A stretch of 21,115 bases of DNA from a bacterium (lineage in GTDB: Bacteria; B130-G9): positions 1-21,115 of the forward strand of contig JAGHCW010000081.1 of NCBI GenBank assembly GCA_021160245.1, read 5' to 3'. Shown in pieces: positions 1 through 9,317 of the stretch. Below the pieces are notes generated by a model. The model saw only the letters and a program-made list of their open reading frames with translations. It ran no database searches and had not been told where the DNA came from. Position numbers and translations under genes: made by a program. The stretch's first letter is position 1. Each line of letters starts with the position of its first letter.

Positions 1-1
1 C

Positions 2-451
2 TCGAATATCCCCTGCGGCCTATTACTCCAGCCATACGTTGAGTTCGATTACGGTATCGGCATCGGTGCCTCAGTTGGCCCGGCGATGTTCATCTGGGGC
101 GTGACGGAGTTCTCCGATATTCCAGTCGGTTTAGATGTTCGATATACACCATTCTACGATGCCAGCTTCACTCCATACATCCGAGCCGGCGGGAGATACC
201 ACATTGCGTGGGGAGAGTTTGTTGAAAACTCCAGACCCGGAATCTCTGGCGGTTTGGGGCTTGAGATCGGCCGTGGTGAGACTGTGGGAATGGCTCTGGA
301 ATTATCGTACGACAATGCGTGGGTTGAAATAGAAAAATACAGGAAGGGCTGGAGTTACGACAACAACGGCGTATATGGGAAACACCCGTATCGCAAGATA
401 GAGGAAATCAAGCCCAGTGAGGCCATTCTGAGCTTCATGGTTTTCTTCTAG
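2..451 (+). CDS. Probable outer-membrane beta-barrel protein, C-terminal part
   Basis: The reading frame is already open at the first full codon of the window (position 2) and stops at 449-451, so the N-terminus lies outside; the ATG at 86 is internal. About 149 residues are visible. They alternate polar and hydrophobic residues in short glycine- and tyrosine-rich strands (for example YGIGIGASVG, LDVRYTPF and GGLGLEIG) separated by turns. The protein ends in FMVFF. A terminal aromatic residue on a final amphipathic strand is the usual C-terminal signal recognised by the BamA insertion machinery, so an outer-membrane barrel of the OmpA/OmpW-like or porin-like type is likely. The exact family cannot be named. 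The gene converges with the maf-like gene across a 77-base gap with no clear terminator hairpin. Confidence 0.6.
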   Translation, partial: SNIPCGLLLQPYVEFDYGIGIGASVGPAMFIWGVTEFSDIPVGLDVRYTPFYDASFTPYIRAGGRYHIAWGEFVENSRPGISGGLGLEIGRGETVGMALELSYDNAWVEIEKYRKGWSYDNNGVYGKHPYRKIEEIKPSEAILSFMVFF

Positions 452-528
452 AACGCACTCTCATCCTCGCGATGGGTGGCTGCGCCGCGTCTTCGGTGAG
501 TTATGATCGCAAACGCTGCGCTCTGCTG

Positions 529-2475
529 CTAGCTATCCAGCAGGGCCTCCGATGCGAGGATATGCTTGATCGCAAACTCGCATGCCCAGGCCATAGCCTC
601 TGCCTCAAGGTGGACACCATTCGTTCTGGGTTCGTTCTTGTATCGCTGCTTATACCAATCGATGACCGCTGAAATCGGCTCGCAGACCTGGCCCGCGACT
701 CGTTCCTTGAGCAGCAATTGAACTTGAGTCTGCGTATCCCTATCGTTATCTGAAACAGCCTTTGCACGTGCGAGAACACTCGAGAGCTCGCGCCTTATCG
801 ATGCAAGCCTGCTGGCGGCCTTCTTAAGCGCTTTCGCCCCACTCCCCGCTCGCTCGGAAAGCGCAAGACGGCCAACGTTCACAGGCCCAGTGCAATAGGT
901 CTGAATTGCCTCCTGAAGCGGCATAATCTCAACGCCCTCAGTCAATATCCCAGCCTCCGAGGCGTTTATGCACTTGGCCTTTGTTCTCTTGATCTCAAGA
1001 ATAAACCAAGTAAGCCAGCCCTGCATTCCATCGGACATCTCAGTTGGCCGGCCGTGAATGTCAAGGAGTGGTTCTCTTTTGCTAAGATCGCTCGTCCTGA
1101 TCATCTGTTCACCCGCTTGTCTCAGCGCGGTCAGAGTGTCCATTGTTGTGTAGGTGTTGAGCTGGGACAGCATGTCATTGCTTGTCATCGTCCCATCGGC
1201 GTATGCCCGTCCGTACGAATAGGAGAAATCTTGCCCGACAAAGATAATCGGATCACAGGCCATCTCCCTCGCGAGGTCGAAGCCCAAAACCGCGACCGTT
1301 GAGCCGGAACCCATCAGGCCCAGCTTCTCAAAATAGGGCTCAAGCTGCTCCCAGACGATGTTGTTCATATCGGATGCAAGAAATACTCGATCGCCAAATA
1401 GCGCTATCAACTCGGGAGGCAGTCGCGTAACACCGATCAAGTTGATGCCAGAGACATCGAGTCCCGCGAAATGACGGTAGGTAATCGGCTGTGCGTCAAT
1501 CGCAAGGACAAAATCAGGTTTGATGCCGCGTGACAGAAGCGGGCGAAGGCTAGTATCCGCACAGAGCAACACCGCCTTTCCCTTCGCGCGCTTAAGCTCG
1601 TCGATGTTATTGTCAAGCGACGGTCCCGCCGACACGAGTATCGCAGGCTTATTGGGAAATCGCCCAAAGAGACTCTTGACGCCGGGGCTCTTCACTATCG
1701 CCGGCAAGTTCCTAAGGTTGTTCTTGAGCCAAATCCTCGAAAAGAATCGAAGAGTGTTGACGTTGATCTGGACTATCTTCAACACTCGATAGAGATTGTC
1801 CATTACCTCTCTGTAGCGGGGAAAGAGCGCCGCCGATGGAGGGTGTATTACGATCTTGATGTTGTGATATTTGAACTTTTTGAAGTCCTCCTGAAGCGCC
1901 GGCATTATCTCATGGAGGTCCGTGCCGACAAATATCTTCACCTCCGGCTTCGCGAGTATCGGCGTGAAATCATGCACGTGGATCGCGGCCTTGAAGATGT
2001 CAGGACTCTGCTCGATTATGAAGACGGGGCAGCCGCGCGGGATGCGATTCACGGCTTCCACCACGTGATAGCCCAGGCCAAAGCCGAGGACAATTAAGTA
2101 ATCCGCCTCTTCCAGTTTGACGGTCGAGACGTGCTCTCTGGCCTCTTTGAGAGGGTCCTTGTCAGAATGCATAAGCTTGTGCTCTCCCGACTCGGTCTTC
2201 ACCGACATCGTGGGCAACTTACTCGGAGTCGCATGGACCACAAGCTCGAGCACTTTGGGCGAATCTAAGAGGCGGTCATAGAGCCATGCGCGGCCGCGCC
2301 TTATCTCCTCGATATTCTTCGCAAAAATATCGCCCGTTGTCCTCTTGGGGGCCTCCGGTGAGATAGGTGCGACGGCGATTTGGTCTTTACCGGCCAAAAT
2401 CCGCTGCGCTTTTTCCTGAGCCGTTCGCCCTGGCTTAGCCTTCCTCGGCTCTCCCTTGCCTTTCTTACGGCTCAT
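529..2475 (-). CDS. Maf/DUF115 family (MptE-like) motility-associated glycosyltransferase-like protein
   Basis: The 648-residue protein begins with a lysine/arginine-rich tail (residues 1-30). A Rossmann-like segment follows around residues 126-160 ([13 protein letters not shown], then FIIEQSP). The DUF115/MptE-like core begins near residue 272 with [18 protein letters not shown], followed by [12 protein letters not shown] and a [14 protein letters not shown] motif. Proteins with this architecture, called Maf or motility accessory factor, transfer nonulosonic acids or similar sugars to flagellin or other surface proteins; related archaeal MptE is a pterin pyrophosphokinase. The ATG overlaps the TGA of the response-regulator gene (ATGA), so the two are translationally coupled. 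It is the last gene of the minus-strand run. I infer glycosylation of a flagellar or other surface protein; no flagellin gene is in the window. Confidence 0.82.
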   Translation of the reverse strand: MSRKKGKGEPRKAKPGRTAQEKAQRILAGKDQIAVAPISPEAPKRTTGDIFAKNIEEIRRGRAWLYDRLLDSPKVLELVVHATPSKLPTMSVKTESGEHKLMHSDKDPLKEAREHVSTVKLEEADYLIVLGFGLGYHVVEAVNRIPRGCPVFIIEQSPDIFKAAIHVHDFTPILAKPEVKIFVGTDLHEIMPALQEDFKKFKYHNIKIVIHPPSAALFPRYREVMDNLYRVLKIVQINVNTLRFFSRIWLKNNLRNLPAIVKSPGVKSLFGRFPNKPAILVSAGPSLDNNIDELKRAKGKAVLLCADTSLRPLLSRGIKPDFVLAIDAQPITYRHFAGLDVSGINLIGVTRLPPELIALFGDRVFLASDMNNIVWEQLEPYFEKLGLMGSGSTVAVLGFDLAREMACDPIIFVGQDFSYSYGRAYADGTMTSNDMLSQLNTYTTMDTLTALRQAGEQMIRTSDLSKREPLLDIHGRPTEMSDGMQGWLTWFILEIKRTKAKCINASEAGILTEGVEIMPLQEAIQTYCTGPVNVGRLALSERAGSGAKALKKAASRLASIRRELSSVLARAKAVSDNDRDTQTQVQLLLKERVAGQVCEPISAVIDWYKQRYKNEPRTNGVHLEAEAMAWACEFAIKHILASEALLDS

Positions 2476-3878
2476 TCTGTGATTTCCTCTGACCCATTCT
2501 CTGAGCGATATAGGTTCAGTTTATTGCGAAGCGTCCGGACCGTTATGCCCAGTAATTCCGCGGCCTTTGTCCGATTGCTATCTGTCTTAACAAGTGTGGC
2601 GAAGATCAACTTTCGCTCCATCTCTGCAAGCGAGGTCCCGACCTCAACCTCCAGCGTTCGGTCGTCGGCATGAGAGGGCGCCGTCCGCGCGGAATGTGGT
2701 CTGTGTCTCTTATGGCGGTCGAAGATCAAATCCGAAATCTCAATCCGTTTCCCCTGTGACAGCATGACACCGCGCTGAATAGCATTTTCAAGCTCCCTTA
2801 CGTTTCCAGGCCAGTCATGTTCCTGTATGAATGCCATCGTCTCTTTCGAAAGCAATTTAGGCTGCGCATCGCCATCCGGCGAGTGCTTCTTACAGAAGTA
2901 GCCGGCTAGAGGAAGAATGTCCTCCCGACGTTCACGAAGAGGGGGCAAAGTCAGCGGAACCACGTTGATTCTGTAAAATAAGTCCTCGCGGAACTGGTTG
3001 TCCTCGACCATCTTCGCCAGATCGGAGTTCGTCGTCGCGATCACTCTCGTGTCAATCGGTATCGGGAAGCTTCCACCCACACGGTCAACCTCGCGCTCCT
3101 GCAAGACCCTCAATAGCTTCGCCTGAAGCGACATCGGCATCTCACCTATCTCATCAAGCAAAATCGTCCCGCCGGATGCAATCTCGAATTTCCCCTGTCT
3201 GGTTGCATTCGCTCCGGTAAATGCGCCCTTCTCGTAACCAAAGAGCTCGCTCTCAAGTAAATTACCAGGCACAGCAGCGCAATTCACGGCAATAAAAGGA
3301 TTATTAGCTCTCCGACTCTTAAGATGAATCAGCCTCGCAACGAGCTCCTTTCCTGTCCCGCTCTCCCCCGTAACCAGAACTGTCAGATCGCTCAGGGCGA
3401 CTCTCCTCGCCAAGTAGAGCGACTCCTTGAGGACAGGAGAACAAGTAATGATCTCCCGAGTCGCCTCATTTCTTGATGAAAAAACGTCAAGGGCCTCGAC
3501 ATTGCCATCCGCAAATGGCTCGCCGAAAGCACGCTCCAGCACCGTTGTGAGGTCTGAGATCGAAAAGGGCTTTCTCAAAAAATCGAGGGCGCCCAATTTC
3601 ATGGCTAGTACTGCGGCGTCAATTGTGCCGTAAGCGGTTATCAGGACGACGAATTGGGCCAGATTCTCTTGCCGGACAACCTCAAGCAGCTCCATTCCAG
3701 AAAGCCCCGGCATTTTCATATCCGTGATAATCATGTCGAACCTGTCCTTGCGGGCCTCGTCAAGGGCTTTCTGACCGTCAGAAACAAGCACGGTCTCATA
3801 TCCCGAGTCCTTAAGCGCAACGCGAAGCGCGCTTCTCATCTGGGACTCATCATCCGCAACTAGAATCCGTGGCGCCAT
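2472..3878 (-). CDS. Sigma-54-dependent response regulator, NtrC family
   Basis: The 468-residue protein has three domains. Receiver (1-120): acidic pocket D9-D10, phospho-acceptor D53 in TDMKMPG, T81 and K103 in LRKPF. AAA+ activator (about 140-375): Walker A GESGTGKE at 171-178, the sigma-54 contact loop GAFTGA at 218-223, Walker [14 protein letters not shown] around 236-248, and arginine fingers in [12 protein letters not shown]-terminal Fis-type helix-turn-helix (about 425-457): [20 protein letters not shown]. All catalytic and switch residues are present, so it should activate sigma-54 promoters when phosphorylated. The cognate kinase is almost certainly the gene directly upstream, 27 bases away. 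FlrC/FleR/AtoC/ZraR-type regulators share this layout; the adjoining maf-like gene favours a motility or surface role, but target promoters are not evident in the window. Confidence 0.93.
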   Translation of the reverse strand: MAPRILVADDESQMRSALRVALKDSGYETVLVSDGQKALDEARKDRFDMIITDMKMPGLSGMELLEVVRQENLAQFVVLITAYGTIDAAVLAMKLGALDFLRKPFSISDLTTVLERAFGEPFADGNVEALDVFSSRNEATREIITCSPVLKESLYLARRVALSDLTVLVTGESGTGKELVARLIHLKSRRANNPFIAVNCAAVPGNLLESELFGYEKGAFTGANATRQGKFEIASGGTILLDEIGEMPMSLQAKLLRVLQEREVDRVGGSFPIPIDTRVIATTNSDLAKMVEDNQFREDLFYRINVVPLTLPPLRERREDILPLAGYFCKKHSPDGDAQPKLLSKETMAFIQEHDWPGNVRELENAIQRGVMLSQGKRIEISDLIFDRHKRHRPHSARTAPSHADDRTLEVEVGTSLAEMERKLIFATLVKTDSNRTKAAELLGITVRTLRNKLNLYRSENGSEEITE

Positions 3879-3905
3879 TGTTATCTCACTAAGAAAGCGT
3901 TAGTG

Positions 3906-5171
3906 CTAAAGCGGCAAAGCAATGATGAACTCCAATCCCCCATTATGAGGCTCTCTAACAAGCAAAAAGGCGTCATGCCTCAGAACGATTCTCTTAACAA
4001 TGGACAGGCCCAATCCCGTTCCCATTGTCTTAGTGCTGAAGAAAGGCTCAAATATCCTCGGAATCTCGCTCTTCTCGACACCTTGACCGCTGTCTGCAAC
4101 CGCGACCTCCACATAGCTCTGCGCCGCCTTCTTAGGAGACAAGATCGTATGACCCGCATCTTGAAGCTCATCCCATCCCGCAATTCGAGTCGAGACCCTC
4201 AGATTACCGCCGTCCGGCATGGCCTGGACACCGTTGATCATTATGTTGGAGAATGCCTGCCGCAAGAACCGCGGATCGCCATTCACCGTCACACGCCCAT
4301 CATCGAAGCTGCGGTGAACTGTCACGTTACCCTGATTGATGGCGGACGATGCGGTATCAAGCGACTCCTCAAGAACCGTCTGGATTGCCACCTTGCCAAA
4401 ATCCGGTTCAGGCGAGCGGGCATAGATCAGCATATTTGTTATCGACCCATCAAGGGAATCCACGGACTCCATTATGTGCGTCGCCAGCTTCTGACTCTCG
4501 GCATCGTCTTTAAGATTCCGCTCCAGTATTGAGGCGAAGAGCTTGATACTCCCAAGGGGATTCCTAATTTCATGAGCCAGATTCGCGGACATCTCACCCA
4601 TAGCGGCTAGTCTTGCGCTTCTCCGTAGTTGCTCCTCAAGCTCCGTCAGGCGAGTTATATCCGAAAAGCAGACAACATGGCCCATCTCTTTGCCATCAAT
4701 ATCAAGAAGCGGTGAGATATTGAAAGAAAGCATGACTTTTGCGCCCGATTGCGAATGAATCTCAACCACCTTGCCATCCGCGCTTTTCAGGTCAAAATCA
4801 TCCCCAAAGACCTGCCAATATCGAACGTGTTTGGTGTTGCTGTCCGAAATCCCGAGTATGGCCATTGCCGCACTATTAATCGTCGTCATTCCCCCCCGAA
4901 GATCAAGCGACACTACTCCATTCTGAATACTCTGAAGAACGTTGCCTAAATAATTCTTCAAGGAGAGCAGTTCATTGACCTTTTGCTCAAGCTCAAGATT
5001 CTTGCGCTTAACCTCCAGATTAAGCGTCTTCACCTGTTGCTGCAACGACTCATACGTTCGCTTAAGGGCGTCCGAGGCAACGTTGAATGAATCAAACGCC
5101 TGGGCTAGGAGGTCTGCATCCTTGCTGCCCAGTGGTTGGTTCTTGGGCAAATCACTATCATCCTGATTCAA
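3906..5171 (-). CDS. Cytosolic PAS-domain sensor histidine kinase, NtrB/AtoS/FlrB type
   Basis: The 421-residue protein has a helical coiled-coil N-terminus (about 30-75), one PAS domain (about 75-180; LQSIQNGVVSLD, then CFSDITRLTELE), and a HisKA dimerisation helix with the H-box LAHEIRNPLGS (phospho-accepting H200). The HATPase_c domain has the N-box SNIMINGVQAMP (N309, N313), G1 DSGQGV (360-365), F-box FEPFFSTK and G2 GTGLGLS (384-390). There is no signal peptide or membrane segment, so it senses something in the cytoplasm; partners made by the neighbouring chaperone genes are one possibility (inference). The start is TTG at 5171, preceded by AGGAGAG, which overlaps the stop of the upstream zinc-ribbon gene. 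It should phosphorylate D53 of the regulator encoded immediately downstream. Confidence 0.92.
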   Translation of the reverse strand: MNQDDSDLPKNQPLGSKDADLLAQAFDSFNVASDALKRTYESLQQQVKTLNLEVKRKNLELEQKVNELLSLKNYLGNVLQSIQNGVVSLDLRGGMTTINSAAMAILGISDSNTKHVRYWQVFGDDFDLKSADGKVVEIHSQSGAKVMLSFNISPLLDIDGKEMGHVVCFSDITRLTELEEQLRRSARLAAMGEMSANLAHEIRNPLGSIKLFASILERNLKDDAESQKLATHIMESVDSLDGSITNMLIYARSPEPDFGKVAIQTVLEESLDTASSAINQGNVTVHRSFDDGRVTVNGDPRFLRQAFSNIMINGVQAMPDGGNLRVSTRIAGWDELQDAGHTILSPKKAAQSYVEVAVADSGQGVEKSEIPRIFEPFFSTKTMGTGLGLSIVKRIVLRHDAFLLVREPHNGGLEFIIALPL

Positions 5172-5175
5172 AAGA

Positions 5176-5182
5176 CTCTCCT
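5176..5182 (-). promoter_or_regulatory. Shine-Dalgarno fixing a TTG start (histidine kinase)
   Basis: On the minus strand AGGAGAG lies just upstream of TTG at 5171 and overlaps the TAG stop of the zinc-ribbon gene. No ATG lies nearby in frame, so TTG with this site is the best start. Confidence 0.7.
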
Positions 5183-5729
5183 AATAAGCCAAGCGACCCG
5201 AGCCGCCCAGTCTCGATCTGAGACAATCATCTAACGGTTGCTGAGCCTCGATCTTCCTCATATCTAGCTCCGTTCGCAAATGAGAATGAGAGCAACTCCC
5301 TTTCTCTCCCCACATCTCTCTAACTCTCTCGCCCATGCGCTTCGCATCGTCATCATCAGGCAATAGCAGAGCCACTCTGAGCTCCGCAAGGGTCTTCGCC
5401 CTAAGCGCAAGCTCCCGCGCCTCGTCCGATAGTGGATGGCCATCAGGAATCGTGCCCAAATGACGCAGCGCCTCCTCACAAGAACCACATCCAAAACAAG
5501 CAATAGCAAGAAAGAAATGCGACTCTGTAAGATTGCCTATCAGCCTGATCGCCTCGTCAAGGTCCCGTCTTGCTGATGAATAGTCGAGGCGCATGAGATG
5601 CTCAATTCCGCGCGAAAGCGAAGCTGAGTAATCGCTGATTATCTGGGCAGCCAATCCCAAATCGATTCCACAGTGGGGACACGTTCTCGCGCTTTGCTCA
5701 ATCTTACGTTGACAATTGGGACAGACCAT
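5181..5729 (-). CDS. Zinc-ribbon protein with TPR-like helices
   Basis: The 182-residue protein opens with a zinc ribbon, C3-x2-C6 and C17-x2-C20 (VCPNC, then CPHCG). A helical part follows in which residues about 40-110 look like one to two TPR-type repeats (SSARRDLDEAIRL, then CEEALRHL). The C-terminal third is charged and shows no recognisable domain. The ATG has only a weak Shine-Dalgarno (GGGTGG, far upstream). A 79-base gap separates it from dnaK, the widest gap in the run, and 9 bases separate it from the kinase gene. Sitting between the Hsp70 gene and the kinase gene, it could act as an adaptor between them; that is inference from position. DnaJ also carries zinc ribbons, but with four CxxC motifs, so this is not a DnaJ fragment. 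Confidence 0.75.
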   Translation of the reverse strand: MVCPNCQRKIEQSARTCPHCGIDLGLAAQIISDYSASLSRGIEHLMRLDYSSARRDLDEAIRLIGNLTESHFFLAIACFGCGSCEEALRHLGTIPDGHPLSDEARELALRAKTLAELRVALLLPDDDDAKRMGERVREMWGEKGSCSHSHLRTELDMRKIEAQQPLDDCLRSRLGGSGRLAY

Positions 5730-5808
5730 CTTGCGTTGTTGCCACCCACTGCTATTCTGCTTAATCAGAGTCTCTATAGGATAAATTGGAATCTAAACTG
5801 ATGTGGAC

Positions 5809-7581
5809 CTACTCGTCTTCCTCGAGGCTATCTTGGCCCTCTTCACTCTCAACCTGACCGTACGCGTCCTCCAAGTCGAACAAGAACTCTGACAGCTCGT
5901 CGCTTTTCGCGACCACCGTATCCGAATCGTTTGTGCCTATTGCAATGTCAAGCTCATGTATCAGGGTCCGGAGCCTGTTGACCTCAACGTCAGTTACCCT
6001 AAACTCCATCCCCTCAGCGCGGGTGATCAATGCCATTGCCTCGCGATAGCTATCGGGAGTTGCTTGCTGAGGCTTGCTCTTGCTCTCCGCAAGCTCCTCA
6101 AGACTATCTTTCGCTACCTCGATGTCCTCATCCGAGAGCCTAGTCTTCGACGCCTCAATCGTTATCTGATTCGTTCTGCTGGTCTCAAGGTCCGTTGCGA
6201 CAACGGTGAGTATGCCGTTGTTGTCAACGTCGAACTTCACGCGGATAGTCTGAGAGCCGGGCGGCCCCGGCGGGATGTCATCGAGAATGAAGGTACCCAA
6301 CTTGACGTTCTCTGAGGCCCGATTACTCTCGCCCTCAAGCACGTTGATCCTAACCCTCGACTGGCCGTCAACAACCGTTGTATAGTCTTGTCCTACGCTC
6401 GTTGGAATGAACGAATGGCGCGGGATCAGACTGTCAAAGGAATCGCCAACTGTCTCCGTACCCAAGGAGTGAGATAGAATGTCCGAAAGAACAAGCTCTT
6501 TCACCTGACCGGTTATCAGACCCGCTTGAACGGCCGCCCCAAGCGCAACACATTCATCCGGATTAATGTCCTTACTCGGCTTCTGTTTTGTCCGATTCTC
6601 GACCATGCGCGCGACCATCGGTATCTTGGTTGAGCCGCCCACAAGTAAGACTTTGCCTATCTCCTGAGGCGTTAGTTCCGCGTCCTCAAGCGCTTGATTT
6701 GTAAAATCGATCGTCCGTTCCAAAAGGTCCGAGATCAGATGCTCGAACTCACGACGCTTGATCTCCTTTTTGAGATTGATGACCTTGCCATCTTTCTCCG
6801 CAATCGCTGGCACCTCGATTATCGCCTTCTGACGAGTGGATAGCTCGATCTTCGCCGCCTCGGCAGCCAACTTCAGATGCTGCATTGCCGCCAAGTCCCT
6901 GGTGAGATCAATGCCATATTCATTGGCGAACCACGACAGCACCCATTTGACTATCCTGTGGTCGAAATCAACTCCGCCGAGGTGAGAATCTCCAGTTGTG
7001 GCGATCACCTCCATTATCCCAGGATTCACCTCAATGATCGACACATCGAATGTACCACCACCGAGATCGTAAACCATCAGCATCTGATCGGATCTACGGT
7101 CGATGTCGTATGCCAGTGCCGCCGCCGTTGGCTCATTGATTATGCGCCGAACGTTTAAGCCCGCGATCTTGCCCGCGTCCTTGGTTGCTTGACGCTGGAC
7201 ATCCTGAAAATAGGCCGGAACTGTTATCACAGCGTCAGTAACAGGTTCATCAAGGAACAGCTCGACCTCTTCCTTTAGGTTCTTAAGAATCGCCGCTGAT
7301 AGCTCCTGAGGTGTAAACTCCCGACCCAGAAGATCGATACGATAGTCCGTTCCCATCTCTCGCTTGATCTCGGTTACTGTTTGCTTGGGACGAAGAACCA
7401 ACTGCCGCTTCGCCTCCTCGCCAACCAGGATCATCTGCTTTCCATCTTCCTCAATTATTCCTATTACGGATGGCGTGGTTGGCGAACCATGTCTGTTCGG
7501 GATGATCCGCGGACGCTTGTCGTCGATAATGGCCACTGCAGAATTGGTTGTCCCGAGGTCAATTCCAACTATGAAACCCAT
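5809..7581 (-). CDS. DnaK-family Hsp70 chaperone, divergent paralogue
   Basis: The 590-residue protein is a full Hsp70. The ATPase domain has phosphate-1 loop IDLGTTNS (7-14), catalytic K73 in EIKREMG, VITVPAYF, INEPTAAALAY, phosphate-2 loop DLGGGTFDVSI with T177, and adenosine motif LLVGGSTKIPMV. The substrate-binding domain begins after residue 362, and a helical lid ends in an acidic tail (EEDE). It lacks the insertion of about 20 residues that proteobacterial DnaK carries near residue 85, and the lid is shorter than E. coli DnaK (638 residues). The interdomain linker reads VLSDILSHSLG instead of the usual LLLDVTPLSLG. It follows the GrpE-domain gene by 18 bases, with GGGAG before ATG. It is probably a specialised Hsp70, comparable in kind to Myxococcus SglK, a DnaK homologue affecting fibrils and motility. 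No CIRCE element precedes it. Confidence 0.93.
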   Translation of the reverse strand: MGFIVGIDLGTTNSAVAIIDDKRPRIIPNRHGSPTTPSVIGIIEEDGKQMILVGEEAKRQLVLRPKQTVTEIKREMGTDYRIDLLGREFTPQELSAAILKNLKEEVELFLDEPVTDAVITVPAYFQDVQRQATKDAGKIAGLNVRRIINEPTAAALAYDIDRRSDQMLMVYDLGGGTFDVSIIEVNPGIMEVIATTGDSHLGGVDFDHRIVKWVLSWFANEYGIDLTRDLAAMQHLKLAAEAAKIELSTRQKAIIEVPAIAEKDGKVINLKKEIKRREFEHLISDLLERTIDFTNQALEDAELTPQEIGKVLLVGGSTKIPMVARMVENRTKQKPSKDINPDECVALGAAVQAGLITGQVKELVLSDILSHSLGTETVGDSFDSLIPRHSFIPTSVGQDYTTVVDGQSRVRINVLEGESNRASENVKLGTFILDDIPPGPPGSQTIRVKFDVDNNGILTVVATDLETSRTNQITIEASKTRLSDEDIEVAKDSLEELAESKSKPQQATPDSYREAMALITRAEGMEFRVTDVEVNRLRTLIHELDIAIGTNDSDTVVAKSDELSEFLFDLEDAYGQVESEEGQDSLEEDE

Positions 7582-7599
7582 ACAACACTCCCTATATGA

Positions 7600-9312
7600 C
7601 TAGCCACAGACAATGACTTTCGATGGCCGCAGAACTCTGTCCCCAATAAAATAACCAATCGATACCTCCTGTAAGATGAGGCCTTTCTCACAGTTCTCTA
7701 CACTCTTCGTCCCCACACAGTCATGGCGTGTCGGATTGAATATCTCTCCGACAGCAGCGATTCGATGAACATCGTGCCGCATGAGAATACCATCCAGCCT
7801 AGAAATTACCATCTCCAACGCCTCCTTCAGCCCAGAGGTCGCTCCTCCCCTTTCAATTTCCATAATACGCGAAAGATCGTCCACAACAACCAAAAATTCT
7901 CGCACGATGTCTGCCGTCAAAGCAGAAGATAACTCATCACCAGAGGTCTTGACAACTTGCGAAAAATCGCGACGCATAGATGCTATCGTGCTCCTCAAAT
8001 CAGAAAAATCCGACGGAGACGACGCAATAGAGCCGACCTCGCCAACCATCTTCGAGATATGCTCGCGCTCACGACCGAATGCCGCATCAATAAATGAGCG
8101 GAGCTTTACGATCTCTCTTGCCGTCCGACGGCTAATATCCAAACTTGCTCGAACGTCCTTGACCTCGCGGCTTACATCCGGCAAAGCCTCAATATCCCAA
8201 GCCTGATAGCGAGGCCCAAGCACGCCAATCGTCCTCTCGATGTGGTCGGAGAAACTGGCCCTTTCAAAATCGTAGAGCCGGTAACGGTCAAGATTGCCAC
8301 CAGAAAACCGTCCATGCAGGCCGCTTAGTACATTCTCCTCCAAAGCAAGATCATATTCAGATGACAAATCAGTAGCCGTTGCCTTTGAACTGCCAATACG
8401 CTCTGGCAGGGCGTCGAAATCCAATGAAGTAACCAGTGGGTTTTGCAGAACATCCCTCAGGGCAATGGCCTCCTCCGTCCATTTCGAGGGTGCGGCCTCC
8501 AGAATATCAGACTCGGACCTGTTCTCATCAAAAAGAAGTCGAACTAGTGCCTTCCTCAGAGGCAATCGGGCCTTGGCGAAAAGGGAATTGACCTTCCTGA
8601 GATTAGCCAAGTCAAGCGCGGCTACCTCCGAAAGCCGTGCGAGAGCGTCGCTAAGGTCTGACTCGCCTGAGACCAAGGCCGCAGTCGTATCCGATCCAGC
8701 CTGCTCATCAGACTCCTCAGAGGTACCCTCCATGACCTCCAAGAGGCCTTTCAACTGCTCTGCCCAATAGCGCGCCTCGCTCTTATCTCTGCTGCATTTC
8801 TTCAGCATTTCCCGCGACGATGAGCGCTTGCCAAAAGCCCAGAGCGACGCCAATTTCATTGCCTCAACCGGGTCATCAACCTTAACCGCGCTATTGAGCG
8901 CGAACTCAAATTGCCTAACAAACTCAATCTTGATGGGCTGTGCATTGAAAGCCTCGCTCAAGTCGCTCTCGGCAATCTCCCCTGAGATCAGTTCGGCCTT
9001 CTGCAGTTGAGCCCAAACTAGAGAGATACGCTTCAATTCATCGGTGTCATTCGAGATGCTTTTTCGCACATCGTTTATTTCGCTCTGAGCATCGGACAAC
9101 TGCGAGGCGAGCCGTCTGCATTCAGCCATTCTGGAATGACGATCTTTGTCTAGGAACAGATGTGTCAGACAAAAATCGACAAGAGACCTCGCATCATCAA
9201 ATGCGGCCTCACTGAAAGACTCGCTCCCCGTCGTGCCATTAGAGCCAAGAGAATCCCAGAATTCCTGTCTGCCAAGCGCCTTCGACGCCGCCTTTATTCT
9301 GCTCTTGTTCAT
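7600..9312 (-). CDS. Long helical protein with C-terminal GrpE domain (Hsp70 nucleotide-exchange factor fusion)
   Basis: The 570-residue protein is far longer than GrpE (about 170-220). Residues 473-570 match the GrpE core: FLVVVDDLSRIM, then LDGILMRHDVHRI, then the signature FNPTRHDCV and GYFIGDRVLRPSKVIV. This is the beta-domain that inserts into the Hsp70 nucleotide cleft. The first ~470 residues are new: charged, alanine/leucine/serine-rich helices with coiled-coil potential (about 60-100 and 380-470), an acidic linker near 195-215 and no membrane segment. Canonical GrpE dimerises through an N-terminal helix pair; the extended body may replace it or act as a scaffold (inference). ATG at 9312 is 5 bases after the J-like gene, whose 3' end carries a GGGGAG that may serve as Shine-Dalgarno. 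Partner: the dnaK-type gene directly downstream. GrpE-domain assignment is confident; the function of the N-terminal part is unknown. Confidence 0.85.
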   Translation of the reverse strand: MNKSRIKAASKALGRQEFWDSLGSNGTTGSESFSEAAFDDARSLVDFCLTHLFLDKDRHSRMAECRRLASQLSDAQSEINDVRKSISNDTDELKRISLVWAQLQKAELISGEIAESDLSEAFNAQPIKIEFVRQFEFALNSAVKVDDPVEAMKLASLWAFGKRSSSREMLKKCSRDKSEARYWAEQLKGLLEVMEGTSEESDEQAGSDTTAALVSGESDLSDALARLSEVAALDLANLRKVNSLFAKARLPLRKALVRLLFDENRSESDILEAAPSKWTEEAIALRDVLQNPLVTSLDFDALPERIGSSKATATDLSSEYDLALEENVLSGLHGRFSGGNLDRYRLYDFERASFSDHIERTIGVLGPRYQAWDIEALPDVSREVKDVRASLDISRRTAREIVKLRSFIDAAFGREREHISKMVGEVGSIASSPSDFSDLRSTIASMRRDFSQVVKTSGDELSSALTADIVREFLVVVDDLSRIMEIERGGATSGLKEALEMVISRLDGILMRHDVHRIAAVGEIFNPTRHDCVGTKSVENCEKGLILQEVSIGYFIGDRVLRPSKVIVCG

Positions 9313-9317
9313 CTCAA

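Noticed and set aside
452-528. Bidirectional terminator between the barrel gene and the maf-like gene
   Set aside because: The 77-base gap has GC-rich patches but no convincing stem with a U-tract on either strand.
3900-3909. TTAGTGCTAA, similar to half of a CIRCE heat-shock operator
   Set aside because: Only a short palindrome; the TTAGCACTC-N9-GAGTGCTAA arrangement is absent, and it lies between the kinase and regulator genes, not before the chaperone genes.
3903-4532. 209-residue plus-strand open frame opposite the kinase gene
   Set aside because: It is the reverse-strand shadow of a well-supported kinase with intact H, N, G1 and G2 boxes; the product shows no family features.
5730-5808. 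Separate promoter for the zinc-ribbon/kinase/regulator genes
   Set aside because: No -35/-10 pair with proper spacing and no GG-N10-GC sigma-54 pattern could be found in the 79-base gap, though an unusual promoter is not excluded.
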